Below the pieces are notes generated by a model that was not told the DNA's origin, ran no database searches, and saw nothing but the letters and a program-made list of their open reading frames with translations. 64,000 nt of DNA. It comes from Celoporthe dispersa (taxonomy: Eukaryota; Ascomycota; Sordariomycetes; Diaporthales; Cryphonectriaceae). Position 1 is the first letter of the stretch, and each line of letters opens with the position of its first letter. This document shows positions 23,985 to 36,769 of the stretch, one piece after another. Location: the NCBI GenBank assembly GCA_016584495.1, contig WAID01000011.1:682001-746000 (forward strand), given 5' to 3'. A program made the translations under genes and the position numbers.

Positions 23985-26900
23985 CTACCGCTTCCTGGCA
24001 GACGACCTAAGCCGCTTCCGAGCGATGCCTCCCGCCGAGCCATTCACCTTCTTCCTGCTCGAGCTCCTGGACGACACGGTGCTTCCGCCGCCCTGCTCCG
24101 GTAGCGTATGCACAGGTGAAGCAGTAATGGTGCTGTCCTCGACATTAAACTCCAGGTCGTTGAGCTCCTCCTCGTCCATATCCGTCAGCTCCTCGCTGAG
24201 TGACCTCAGCGCCTCACGCCCCGCCCACTGCTCCTGAATTGCAGTCGTGCCCTCGGGATCAAAAGGCTTAAGGTACCAGGAAATGCCGCCCTCGGTGAGC
24301 GTGTTATCCATCCCGCGGCCGAGGCTCCCGTTGGACTGCGGGGGTGTGAGAGGGGTTGGGTGTGAGTCTTGGGATACGTGCGTATATCCGTTCATCTCGG
24401 GAGGTGTCGGTGCTGACTTTACACCGTTGAGTAGTCTGCCCTCAGGTTCATGAGATATGCTCTCACCAGCCGTAGCGTGCTCTGCTGGGCCACCATTGGC
24501 CTCGCCGACATTTTCGTCCTTAACCTCAATGCTCAGCTCGTCGACGTCCATCTTGTCGGCCTCCTCGCCACCAGCTTCACTGCCCAGCTGGGCTTCCGAA
24601 ACAGAGATGTGAGCTTCAGCCGGGGCATCTGCCATGACAACGTCCTGGATCGCCTGGCCCGCTGCTCCCTGTTGATGAGGAAGACCAGATTTCCTGACCT
24701 CGAGGCTAGCGTCGATCATGCCCTCGAGCTCCTTCTGCAGGGTAGCGTACTGTTTTGACGTGATGTCCGCCTCGGCCTTCAGGGCGGCCTCCAACTGTGG
24801 CTGCAACAGCTTGATAATGCGCTTGCCGAGCCTCTTGCGGTCTTGAGTCTTAGAGTATGACGAGCTATGCTTAGTAGGCGACACGTCAATGGGCTCGAGC
24901 CCAGACTGTTCGGCAAGCTCTGGCTTGCAGTGAGCGTTGATACCGACATGTATGACCTCACATAGATCGTGAGCGAAGTCGAGGGTTGTCGTGTAGAAGC
25001 GCTTCTCGATCTTACTCTGCAGCTTCTCCAGACCGTCTTTGAACACGTTCTTGTCGTACCTGGTACTGTGCGTTAGCATTCGGGGTGTTCCGCATTAGAT
25101 TAGGACAAACACTCACGCTTGGGCTTTGTCGATGACAGGCAAGAGAAGCCTGAAGATGGGGAAATAGCATGTGTCGACAAAGTCCTGCTCCATCTCAGCC
25201 TGCTCCAGCTTGTCCAACTCGCGGTTCACGATGTCGCCGGCAAGAGACTTCAGCTGTTCGAGGTCATTCAAGAGGGTCTCGGCAAACTCGATACGCCGGG
25301 CCAGACGGGTCTTGCCAGAAGGACCCATGGCGGCGAAATCCCGTCTCGTCAGCTCGATGGACGAGAACGACTCCATCTGCAGCTGCAGGCGTTTCAGGAG
25401 CGCAGCGCCGCGGCGAGACTCTCGCTTCAGGGTCCAGTATCGACATGCCTCAGCCACGTACTCCTTCCGCTTCCGCAGGTTGAAGCGCGCCAACCCAGCT
25501 TCCACCAGGTCAAAGACGGCTTGCGGGATTACTGGTGCTCCTGACGGCAGTTTCCAGATCTTTCCGGTCTGTCCCTTCTTCTTGTCTCCCGCACCACCAG
25601 AGAGCTTAGCTCCGATCATCTGCGACTCGTCGGGTGGGTGTTCGGTAAATGCATGCCGGTGGGTCGCCGCCAGCTGCCTAGCTGAGTCCTGACTGCTCGC
25701 CCAGATGCGGCCCTTCATCGTGCGCTTGTAGAACTTCTTAGCCTCCTTAAATGCAGCAGCCACGCCGTGCCTCCTCTTCATATTCTGGCGGACAATGCTT
25801 GTCGCAGAAAGCCTTGGGTACCATACCGCCGTCCAACACCGCGAGAGCGCCTTGGCTGTTCTTCATCTTCAGGTACAGATGCGCCCGCCGCGCACACGTG
25901 ACATGGAAGGCCTGGTAGCACGCCTTGTTGCCGCATTGTATGCAGGCGCCCATCTTCTGGTTGCAGATGTAACACTGCAGTTTCCAGCGATTTTTGGGGA
26001 CTTTATCTACGTCCATCACAGGCTCCATAAAAGTGTGGTTGCCAAGGGAGACCTCAGGAATCCACATCGCACAGAGCAGATGGGCCCATTTCGAGTTGTT
26101 CGTCTGCTTGAACGCGCCATCAGTGTTGGGGCAGAAGATGCAAGTCTGTCGTCCACAATTAGCCGCGTCTCGCATGATCCAAGCCCAGCTATACCACTTA
26201 CCGGAACTCCACGACCCGCGAGCTGACACTTCCGACACATCCACTGCCCCTCGGGAATGAACGGTACGCCATAGCATTCCTGATGCACCGCAAGATCGCA
26301 CCCGTCACAAAACACAATCGCGTTGGTGTTTTCGCAGTCGCCGTCGTCGCATATGGCACACTTGCTGTCCTGCTCCTCGCCGGCCTGCTCACCATTGACG
26401 GCTGCAGCAGAACTTGACCTCGGCCGGTGCGTCTGGGGTGGTTTTGGGTTGGGCTTTGGTATCTTCTTCTCCAGAGCATGCCACTCCTTCTCGATCTTGG
26501 TAATCGTGATCTCGAAGACCTCACGGGTCACGGGTTCCAACTCGTGCGCCTTGCGCTGTGAGTTCAGCGTTTCCAGCCACATGTCGTCCTGTTCATCCAT
26601 ATCATACTCAACGCGGCCCAGGTTGGATCCGCTGTGGGGGACGATCACTTCCCCCTCCGTCTTATGCCCAAGCAGCTGGTCCACATCTTCGTCCACATGG
26701 GCGTCGCTTGCCTTCAAAAGACGTCGTTCCGGCCGGATGAAGTTGTCGCTCTCTTGATAGCCCGCGTTCATCATAGCCTTGTCCACATATTTTGCCTGGC
26801 CAAACGTCTTGCTCTCGAAGAGTAATATCCGGTCCGTCTTCCGGTAAGAAGGATTCTTTAGGTCGAGGCGCTCTTTGGGGGTCTGGTTCAAGGTGGACAG

Positions 26901-27700
26901 GACCTTGGGTGTCTTCGGTGTCTGGCCCAAGTCCGAGCGCGTCGCATAGAAGGATACAGCGTCCCTGGGACGGGTCGTTCGCCGCCTCGTAGGCGTCTCC
27001 ACGGCCGTGGTCGGAGTCGCTGCGCCCCTTTCCAGCTGCGTTGCAGACTCGCCTGCAGCCTCTACAGCCGTGCCGCCGGCGTCTTTCGAGGGGGTATTAG
27101 CGCCATTGGCGGTAGTCTGGGAGGCAGCAGGAGGAGGTGGTGGCGGCGGAGGGGTGGACTTTCGGGTGCCGTCCACGTCCTCGGCGTGGAAGATCATAAA
27201 GGTCGCCTCCGTGTCGAGGTTTGGGTGGAATTCCTCCCAACCGCGCTCTTCTCTTGGCTTGTATCCTTCGCTCTGTGCGACGGCGGCCGCAACGGCGGCC
27301 GCAGAACTGAACTCCATATCATCCTCAGGGCGGGCTGCGGAGGCTCGCGCGCGGGTGCGTCTCTCTCCCGCGGGGCGAGGGTGGCGCGAGACCGGTTCGA
27401 TTTTTTCTGTGCGGTGCTTCGAGATCTCGAGGAAGCAGCACGGGACTGGCCTGCTGGTGCCTCCACGATCTCGTCGGTGAGGACGAACCTGCCGCCGCCG
27501 CCAGGACCGCCTGGGATATACTTTCTCTTTTTCAGGGGTGGTTCTTCGCGGTCTTGAGGTGCCGTGACGCGGGGGCGGGCAGATACGCGCCCAGGGCGCG
27601 AGCTCCTGGGCGTGGATGGTCTTGACGACATGGCGACCAGGTCGGAGGGATGATCTGGCGATGGAGTCTCGGAGGGTGCGTGGTTTGAGGGGCGCGTCAT
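23985..27700 (-). CDS. nto1: Nto1-like PHD-finger protein of a histone acetyltransferase complex (about 1199 aa; two frame breaks)
   Basis: Exons 27700-26202, 26145-25117 and 25059-23985 (introns 56 and 57 nt). Order: basic N-terminus; an EPL1-like region (NFIRPERRLLKASDAHVDED, VEYDMDEQDDMWL); a PHD finger CAICDDGDCENTNAIVFCDGC; a second, extended PHD finger (CIFCPNTDGAFK, WAHLLCAMWIPEV, CYICNQKMGACIQC, CYQAFHVTC); a helical domain; an acidic and serine-rich tail. This is the BRPF/Jade layout; the fungal member is Nto1, subunit of the NuA3 H3 acetyltransferase. No bromodomain was seen. Two breaks occur: two surplus bases in a TC run at 27360-27367 and one surplus base near 25770-25774 (before HGVAAAFKEAKKFYKR). 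With both allowed for, all phases close. The start could instead be 27631 (MSSRPSTPRSS). Confidence 0.85.
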
Positions 27701-30700
27701 CAAGGGGAGGCGAGCAACACCTGCTAGGGCGCACCCGTGGGCGTTAGCATCGGGAGGGGCGCGTGCGAGTGGCCTGGGCGGCCTGAGGTGTCAACAGGGA
27801 AAAGATTCGAAGCTGTTTATGATGTCTGGTGATCGGTGCTGAGAGGGCGAGAGGGCTGTGTGCGGTGCGACAGATGGTCGAATTTACGACTTGAGGTTGC
27901 TAACGCGCCTGCGGAGGTGGCCACTAGCCTCATCAGGAAGCGACGAAGACAGGGATGCAGGTCCCAAAACGTGGTAAGGTGCCCTGCCGCTTACATAATA
28001 CCTTTTTGTACTGAAGTACAATTCTCCCGCAGCTCAAAAGCTGTGAGCAACATCTTGGGGGAAAAAAAGAAATTTAAGAAAAAATGTCATCACATTTCCA
28101 TTGAATGCCCAGATAAGGCTTCCAGAAGGGTGATAAACATAAAGAATGCACACCTTGTATCCCATTGATGTCTGGACAAAGTGACGACATATTTATGCTC
28201 TGCCTCTGTGGGATCTACAGCTTGGAGTCCGAAATGTCTTGTCAAAACCTACTGTCCATTTGTTTCCCCAAAACAAGGACCCCTGGACGGCAGTGGAGTA
28301 GGGCGCCAGTCAGAACGCTGGACCCGCTGACTGATGGATCGGACCATCGCATCCCAAACAAGGCAATTGGCGGCCCTCAGAACGCGTTCGGTGACTCTGG
28401 CCTGAGCAGCTCGGGACAACACTTGCGCCTAGCATTCGAGGAAAGGAGGAAGAGAACATCCCAATCACGTGTAGAAGCCTACCTGCGAGCATGGCTTGGC
28501 CTCGGAAAGCCCAAGGAGAGAGAGAGAAAGTTCTGAGACCCGACTAAGAGGTACTAGCATCTCAAGCCCGTCCGTCTTCTCTTGAAGACGTCATGCGGTC
28601 CCCACTGCAGGGGCCCTCGATTCTACCCCGGATTTCAGGGACCATTTGACGTGCATCGCATCGCAGCGGCGCATCTTTGGCCGCTTTCGATCCGTGGTCC
28701 CCCAACCCCCAGCTTTGGTCAGCTATTGGCCCGGCATCTTCCCGACCAACAGCCGCTGCAGACGAGATCTAACTAGATCTCACCCACGCACGAACGCACG
28801 CACTCGCTCGCCCGCCTGTTCCTGACCTGCCATGTGGCACCCTACAACTCGACTGACTGACGGCCCCTGCTTGGCCCTGCTTACCGATGCTACCGACACT
28901 TTACGTTCCCTGCCGCTCTGTACCTCCCTCCCACGCTCGCTTGCTCCCGTCCCGCCTTGTCTAATTGTTGGCGCTCGAGACCATCATTTTCGTAGACCAT
29001 CTAAGGGCCGTGCCAGCCATTCCTAGGATCATCACCTTGCTCGCAATACGGAATCGTTCCTAGGGCGACCTGGCCCTCCCCCTCTGGGCGCAGAGGATAC
29101 GCCAATGTTGGTCTCAACCTTCTGCCGTCTCTCCTACAAGGGCTCTCGGTACCTCCCTGATCAGCGAGACAAATCTTCTCAAATGCAAAGGAGCCCGTCA
29201 GACTCAGAGAACACGGCACGGGTGAGTGTCCGCGCAGAGCGGCTGTCCCGACAACTCCAGGAGAGAGGCACGGCAACGCCAGGCCAGGGTCTTTACCGCA
29301 GGGAACTATCGCTCGGTGGTTAAAACTTGGCCAAGGAGAATGGGTTCTCTCCGGGTTTTATCAGGTTACTAAGTCTCCAGCACCGGCGAACACTCCTGTC
29401 GACTTTGCGTCTGAATTCAGATGCCTCAATGCCGGAGAAGTCGGCGACGGTGAGAGCAACAACGACTTCCTACACCCAACGGGAAATACTGGGGCACTCA
29501 TCGGCATCGTGATTGGCTCGGACGACACGGGAGTTGGAAGAACAGACCTTCCAGATGTTCCAAAATCGTCTTTGTGCCCTACGAGGAATACATCTTACTC
29601 GAACAAAAGCGTGTGTATGGACTAGGTCTTTCGAAGCATGTGGGTCAGGACCTTAGACATTCAAGGCCTGCTTCGTGGCTGCGATCTGTACCTCAGAGCT
29701 GGATCGTCTGGCTGTTCTTGGAAGCCCTGTCAGAGTCATCGTTTTGTGTGGCTTGCGCGTGCAAGATAGTATCACATCTGCTATGAAACATGACCTCATC
29801 GGGCCTTTCACTTTCAATCTGAGGGACAACAATCATCACGTATGGTGTTTGGCAGATCAGAAAGAGAATATTAAATAAGTATTCAGCAACTTCATCAGCT
29901 ATCCAGAGCCTGACCTCGCCTATTTGATGCCAAACATTGATTCTATAAGGTGTATCACAGACGTTCTTGGGCTTGTCAGTGCGGTCACTGGCACTCTCAA
30001 AAGGTAGTTTTAAGAAGGCCCACTTAGCCAAAGATACCCGCACCAAATCTCGTCCACGCGTCTCGTCTCGACGAGTCCTTTCACTGCGCTTTTACCATAC
30101 AACAGCCAAGAAACGTTACCGAGATTGCGGACAGTTCAGATACGCAAGCTCCAGCAGCTCTCCGTGATTATACGCCAGCCATTGAGCCGACAAAGAACTC
30201 CATGCCTGCGCATCTAGGCGAACTGTCAAGTCAGCCTACTGAAACCAGCCGGGCGCAAGATCGGATCTTGCTTGTCAAACATGATGGACACAGGATGCCA
30301 CATCTTCCACAAGATTTGGACACAGGAGCAGAGGGCAGTATCCTGGAGCATCCAATCACAAAAGCATGTTCGCCCAGGTCTTAGAGGAACACATCTGCCA
30401 AGAAGGGACATCGACCTGTGCCATGGTCGATGGTACAAGACAAAATGGCAAAACTAAGACCAAGGCTGTAGGTCGTGGATATACAGATACTGGGAGAGAC
30501 AGACAGTTGATGAGTACACTACTGATAGGCAGTTATACTGCCTCGCCAAGGATGATCGGTCAAGATGGCCAAGACGTCCCCGTCTGCTGGCTTTACATAT
30601 GAGATTATGTGAATTTCTCTATACCTCTCGAATTGACTACAAGCAGGAAAGAATGCCGTGATTTGGTGTTTTGTGTGCGACTGAGCTTTCGGAACCAGAT

Positions 30701-31281
30701 ACACTCCATCCATCTCGAATACTCAGCAATTCTGAGGGAGTACGAGCCGGGAGACCCGGCTCTTCGCTTGGCTACATAGTACCGCTTGAAAGAAGGGAAT
30801 GATATGTCTGAGTCCGCTCGCTTGTTGATGAACTGGAGGGCGTACCGAAGAAAACAATTCGGGCGACGCCCCGCAGGTGGTGGAAACAATGGGAGAATAG
30901 TATGACAACTGCCTACTATAATTAACAATCAATAACTGCGCCTTGAAACGTGGCTGAATTTGGTGTGTGGAAGATAACATAATAATAGAAGATGTCCGGA
31001 TTACCTTTAATTCAGGACATTAAATACTCCTATATGAATATACCAAGTTCCGCCCACGATATGTGTTCACTTGATCTATAACTCTAGGCTTACTGGTGTA
31101 AGCAATTTCAAGGGGAAAACAAAAAAAATAACACAAATACACCGGTTGATCTCGGACAAGGAAGGGTATGGGCGACCGACTACAGGAATAAGTGAAGAGG
31201 GGAAACTAGGGAGTACTTCCCACCTGATTGCAGTCCATTGAGAATATGATTTTATTTTTGTGGAGATAGTCGTTAAGTATT
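27701..31281. other. intergenic, 3.6 kb
   Basis: No gene supported. The part nearest 27700 is the Nto1-like promoter. From about 28800 to 31000 open frames on both strands are short, broken and motif-free; they could be decayed mobile-element or gene sequence, but no reverse transcriptase, integrase or transposase motif, terminal repeat or target duplication was recognised. Confidence 0.45.
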
Positions 31282-31394
31282 GGTACTTTGGCCGAGCGGT
31301 CTAAGGCGTCTGAGTCAAGAGAATATCTTGTCCGCAGTAATGCGGATTTCATCTGATCTCGAAAGAGGCGGGAGTTCGAATCTCCCAGGTACCA
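31282..31394 (+). tRNA. tRNA-Leu (anticodon CAA) with intron
   Basis: The 5' and 3' ends form a seven-pair acceptor stem (GGTACTT with AGGTACC, one G-T pair). The A box TGGCCGAGCGG and B box GTTCGAATC are intact, the T stem GGGAG/CTCCC is perfect, and a long variable arm (CTC-GAAA-GAG) marks a class II tRNA. Anticodon CAA is at 31316-31318. As in yeast tRNA-Leu(CAA), an intron begins one base 3' of the anticodon (31320) and its start pairs with the anticodon (CAAGA with TCTTG). The intron runs to about 31349. The 3' strand of the anticodon stem does not pair cleanly with TCTGA (see findings), so functionality is slightly uncertain. Confidence 0.85.
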
Positions 31395-31400
31395 TAGTAA

Positions 31401-31409
31401 TTTTTTTTT
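31401..31409 (+). terminator. RNA polymerase III terminator (T9)
   Basis: Nine T residues begin six bases after the tRNA discriminator base, the expected RNA polymerase III stop for the tRNA-Leu gene. Confidence 0.85.
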
Positions 31410-32122
31410 CTTTCCCGTACTCTGTTTCTCCGCTCTGTTTTCGCATCCTGGATTGTGTCGCTTGTACCTCTTGTGAGTTTTCAAGTACCTTGGCTTCACA
31501 CCTGTGTACCCGTCACGGACCGGTCCCCTTCCGAAATTATCAGCCACACCACGAACGATTTCGACTCATATTGATTGGCACATGTACGAATTCGGTTGCT
31601 GTTCATGCCCGAAGCCCATCTAGGCGAGGTTTGGGGTTTTTGGTCCTCGCCAGCTCATGTGAAGCGCCACTGCCCCTTGGAAGTGGAAGCAATCCTGCCG
31701 ACTGAGGACTTTCTCTCGTTCATGTCTCGAACCCAAACGCCTGCCCAAAGCCATGTTCTCACTACGTAATACAATAGCCCTCACGCCGTCTCTTTACAGT
31801 GCCGTCTTGCTGATCAATGAGTAGCTGCATAGTATACACATACGATGATACTTGTTCTAGGGTAAATAATCGGCAGAGCGTCCTTGAACATGTCTTACAA
31901 AGAGCCATTCTGACGCTGACCCTCATGTTTGTTTGCTATATAAATCATCTACAAGTCTGGAATGGCCACACGGACGAACGCTCTTCATTCCGTCCCTCAG
32001 ATTCTATTTCAGCACTGTTTATGCCACGATCATGCTTGTGAGATTCTTCATTTCGGCTTACGTCCTTGGACGCATCTGAAAGATGCAAGAACGATTCTAT
32101 TTATCACTTGATCATTTCTCCA
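31410..32122. other. intergenic between tRNA and DUF3176 gene
   Basis: No gene seen. The 3' UTR of the DUF3176 gene (-) should lie at the right end. Confidence 0.45.
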
Positions 32123-34438
32123 TCATCTTGCTGGTGACCGCTCCCCTGTCCAGCCTCCTCTCTCTCCGAAGGGGGCCGCCACCTGGCGAAGCTGATAACG
32201 ACCATCTTGTTCTCGTAGTAGCCTCACAAAAATTCTATCAGAAGATCGCAGCATGCCCTTTACCAACTCGTCGTGATCATAACTATTTCCATCATTCAGA
32301 GGAGTCACCTCGCCTGTTCTCGTCCCTGCATTGCTCCTGCTCCTCATCAGGTCCTCGTCCACCCAGTCCCTCCCAGCCGGCCCAGAGAACAGCACAGCGA
32401 GGGGAAATGTCTTCCACAGGGCGCTGCCCGCCCTCGCTGTGGTGAGGACGGTCAGGATGAAGAGAAGCAGCGTGAGCCCGGCCAGCACCGCCGGTAGAGC
32501 AATCCATGCCCACTGAATCCGCACGCAGACCGCGTAGTGGAGCACTGTCCCTTCTGCACGCCGGCTATAGTTCGCTGCGCCATTCTCTCGCACCCAGAGC
32601 GTGAGCGCCTGCGCAAGGTTATCGAACATAGCGGTGACCGAGTCCATCGAGACATTGCCTGAGTCATACAGGTATAGCATCTGCTGTGTCCCATTAAAGG
32701 TATACTCCCCGGCAGAAGAGATATCGCCAAACACGAAACTGCGGGTTACAGTGCCGACGGGGAGTGGCGAGAGCACCTCTTCCAAGAGATCCACGAGGAA
32801 TGAAGGATCAATGAGATAGAGGCAACCCCGCCCCAGGAGCGACTGAGGGAACGGGGACGATGTATTCACAGTTATAGTGTCTGGGATGAAGGTTATATTG
32901 TAGGGGAGCCAGCGACCGGCAGCTCCATTATCGACGTCGTACCCAGCCTGTGTGAGATTGTGTCGGTCATCGTCGGTGATGCATTGCATATCCAGGAGGC
33001 CGTACAGAGACTGGCTAAATATGACCCCGTCATCGAAGAAGTCTGGTGTCGCAAGTCCCCAGGTCTGGTCTATGCTCGACTGGTCCACGGTGACCTCGCT
33101 GACCCGACCTCCGTCAATAGCGCATGAGAAGGTCCGCACGCAGGGCTGCAAAGAACACTCCGCAACTCCATAGCCTCTGCAGCGCCAAGTGTTGTTCGAG
33201 GTGGAGTTATCGCAGCCGGACAAGGGGGAATCTACAAAAAAGGGTCTTCTCTGAGGATGGCTGTATCCGAATAGCCCAGGATAGTCGTGAATTCAAGACT
33301 TTGGGGGAGCTGCAGTGGGAAACCAAGGTCGTCGAGTGTTTCCCCGAGCTGGGTCTGTACCTCGATAGAAAAGACTTGCGGATTCTGAGTAGACTCGTTT
33401 GCAGACTGATAGAAGAAGTTGAGATCGAAGTCTGACACAGCTGTGGTCAGGTTCCATAAGGCCGGGGGATTTTTGAGAGGTGGACGCATCGCATGACACA
33501 GGCGTGTAAGTGATGTTGTCACCAATAGCGACCCGCTCGGCGCATTGCTTATCGATCGTCGCCTCAGCTGATTTGTCCACACACTGAGTGCAGAATGCAA
33601 CACTGCTGTAGACATTGCTAAAAGTGCAATTGCCTGTTGAGCAGTTGAAATCGGTCAGATTTTGCATTATATTGAGACCGACTGTAATAGACTGATCCAG
33701 ACTTCCAGGCCCATTATTAGATAGCAAATGATTTGTACGCGGTACAGATGCTGGTATATCGCTGATAAGAGTCTGGCTGCAGTTGATTGATTGAATAAGC
33801 TGCTGAATGAATGGATCAATAGCAATAGCGATAATTGTGATTATAGCTCCGAGAGCAGTCAAGGGTTGCCGAAGATGGTAGTTCCATAGCCACGAGATAG
33901 ACCCTATAGCCCCGGCGGCTGCATCGTGGAATGCAATAAGATCCCGAAGCGGTTGTCTCTCGAGATACCAGCTCCATTGAAGCTGGCTGACGCATGATGT
34001 GACCAGGAGCGTTATGCATATCTTGAGGACCATTGAATATATAGATAGCAGAGCATTAATAGTGATGGAAAAAGGCCAACGAGGCAGCGGCTGTCCCTCG
34101 TGCGGGTATAGAGTTGCTGGTATAGCAGCTACTGCAATAAGGAGCAAGGCTGCACTGCCAAGTTCCCATATCCACGACCATAATATCCGTTTTAATGGTG
34201 TGGTTTGCAATGTCCCGGCGCTCGATATCGAATAGCTTGTCGGGTCATCGTTTGATTCTTCGATACCGCCCGCAGATGTGAGGATAGGCTGAGACGCCGA
34301 GATTGACACTAGGGAAGAGATAGTTGAGGTCGAACTCAAACTAGGCCGCCAAATTGAAGAATCATCCCTAGGGCTCAGGCTTTCCATGCCGTTGAGTTGA
34401 ACAGGCCAAGGCCCATTTGTGGCTGGTCTTCCATCCAT
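32123..34438 (-). CDS. DUF3176 family membrane protein (about 771 aa; two frame breaks)
   Basis: Single-exon gene. The N-terminus (MDGRPATNGPWPVQLNG) is cytosolic and serine-rich. Three membrane helices follow: WELGSAALLLIAVAAIPA, NALLSIYSMVLKICITLLV and LTALGAIITIIAIAIDPF. Then comes a large cysteine-rich outside domain with CSTGNCTF and several N-glycosylation sites, and a last helix WIALPAVLAGLTLLLFILTVL before a cytosolic tail. This topology and the CS-GNCTF block are the DUF3176 (PF11374) pattern, common in multiple copies in filamentous ascomycetes; function unknown. Two compensating breaks lie in homopolymers: one surplus base within 33464-33474 (C5/A5 on the coding strand) and one missing base in the A6 run at 33236-33241. 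Net change is zero and total length is divisible by three. It could be a pseudogene, but both breaks fit sequencing slips. Confidence 0.82.
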
Positions 34439-36769
34439 AATCGTGTAAGAAATGAGGACCAGCAACAGGATTCAGGTGGAACGGAAGGGACAAGATTGCA
34501 TCTGGGGGCAAGCAGCTCAACGTGGCGATCAAGGGATTAGTTTATATACCTGTGGCCTTTGGGGGCGGAGGGCAGGAGAGCAAAGACAGCAGCATCTACG
34601 TCACTGACGGTGCGTATACGAGGCACTCTGCCCTGCCACAAGCTTTCTACTTTATCATACGCTATAATCACCGATGTCATTTTGCTAGAGCCCCTGAGCC
34701 TCTAGCTTGCAACCTTGTTTCTGTAGACCACGAACGACTGGTTCTTTCGTTAAGCTGAAACAGTGTCTTATAGTTACGGCGTTAGGTTGGGGGCGGTATA
34801 ATCCGCCTTGGGGGCTACCCAGGGGCGAGATCAGACCGCAAAGGTATGTTCAATAAAGTAGTTGACAGCCTCCAAACCATTGTGTGCTGTTCTTTCCCTT
34901 GTGATATAAAACATGTTATGAACACACTAGTAATTCTGAGATTGCTAAATAGATCAAAGATTTATACTAACAAAAGCAGTGCTAAATACTAGACTTTGTA
35001 CACTGAAATATAGAAAAAACTGTAATTGAAAAATATTCATGTTATGACCCAAGGCCAAGGTTGTAATGGTTGCGTGATTGGTGGGCTCGATATCGATCCA
35101 AATGAGCCATACTGATGAGCTGGAGATATAACCACACGTTCATTACCCATGAGATAATTAGATGTTGTACATAGCTCTTCAGCAGTAGTAGCCTCACCAG
35201 CAGTGAACACTTGCATTCAGTATCTTCGGATTACTGTAGTGCTTATTACACTGGATCACTCTTTCATCAGGCCAACTTTTCTCAATGCACGGCACGCAGT
35301 CACGGGAATCACTGTGGTTATGCGGCGGGACAGATGGTTGATATGACCGCCTCTGACGCATTAGTGGGTAATGGCTGTACAGGCTCATTTACTATGGTCT
35401 CATAGCACAGGCTCGTCTACACCTCCTACATATTAGGTGATAGCGCGCTCTTGGCTAAGTGGGATCTAAGTTCATGCGAAATGTTGTGTTCATCCGCAGA
35501 CAGAACATTATGATTGTAATACTATGGTATTTAGTTTATTGCCGGATGGCCTCCGGTCGGCCCGTCTCATTACCCAAGTGTTGAGTTCCGGAGTACTTAC
35601 TATGTCACACAAACCATGTATTGGAACGGGGTATGATATCGTGGCTGTTTCGATGCCTTTGTTGGATTTTTTTTTGAGTGAATATTCTCCTGATCCCTAA
35701 TACCGCGTCTGTCTGCCTCTGAGTGTGTCTGTGGACCAGTTCCTGCCCCTAGCCCAACCGATGTCTTTTCGTTCAATCTCCTGACATTCGAATGGAACTG
35801 TAATTACTGGGTAGCCATCAACTCATTCATGCTAGAGTAGCGCCCAACCATGCCCGCAACGCTCCACCCCTCAGCTGGCATCAGCCTGATGAATTAGTTG
35901 GATTGCTGTCAAGTGGCTGACCCTAAATGGACTGGTAGGAGTGGCTAGCTGAAAGGCCCGCTTGGACAGGGGGCTCGCTCTATTGAATTTATAGGCCTCG
36001 GGAATACTGGCCACGCCTTGTTGACCAGAAATGATTTGTACAAGAAGCCTACATAGGCTGCTGCATGAAGTATTTTGGTCTCGCCAGGGTCTCGTTCCAC
36101 GAGCAAGTCAACAAAAGGCGCAACTTTGAACCGGATAGATGTCACGGTCTCATCGTCGTTGGGATCTTGAGAAGTGATGTGCGGTCAAAACTAACTAGCC
36201 ATGTTGACTCAGTAGCATGCATGTAGGTAATTTCCACCTCCTGAATATAGATCGCTCCACAACCTTATCACAGCCTAGCTTGGCGAAATTCTTTCCGGAT
36301 GCACGGTAGATCCGTGAGTAGCCTAAATATGGTATGGATACAGATGGGATATGATAGACTCGACTAGGACGTGAGAAGTTGGTGAGAACATCACGCCCTT
36401 CTTATTGTACCTGGTATCCACAACTGGCCAGCCACAGAAGCGCGAAAGCCTACCAGGTCAGGTGAGCTCAGACGTAATTAAGCCAAAGAGACAGATTATG
36501 GAATATATGTAGAATGATAGTGCACTTTTGCGAGCCCTGATATTATTTACTTGCTGTCTTCGGTCTTGTCGCTGTTCGACCGCTTTCGGTATTTTTTTCT
36601 TCTTCTTACAAGTCCCATACACGTGCTCTTTCTGAGCTCTCGTCGGTCGCTTGGGGCTTACAACTGCCCGTCCACTCATTCATTGTGTACACTGTTGCCC
36701 GATTGGGTGTAATCCGGAACCTGCTCCTCCTCCTCTCCCTCATCTTCTGGTCCAGACAGTTATACGACC
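34439..36769. other. intergenic, AT-rich (2.3 kb)
   Basis: No gene supported. Strongly AT-rich parts around 34850-35200 resemble decayed repeat DNA. Short frames lack motifs. The last 200 bases, with a pyrimidine-rich stretch at 36721-36750, are the likely promoter and 5' UTR of the secreted protein gene. Confidence 0.45.

Noticed and set aside
29500..31000. Possible retrotransposon remnant
   Set aside because: Several broken frames looked suggestive, but no reverse transcriptase, integrase or terminal repeat motif could be identified.
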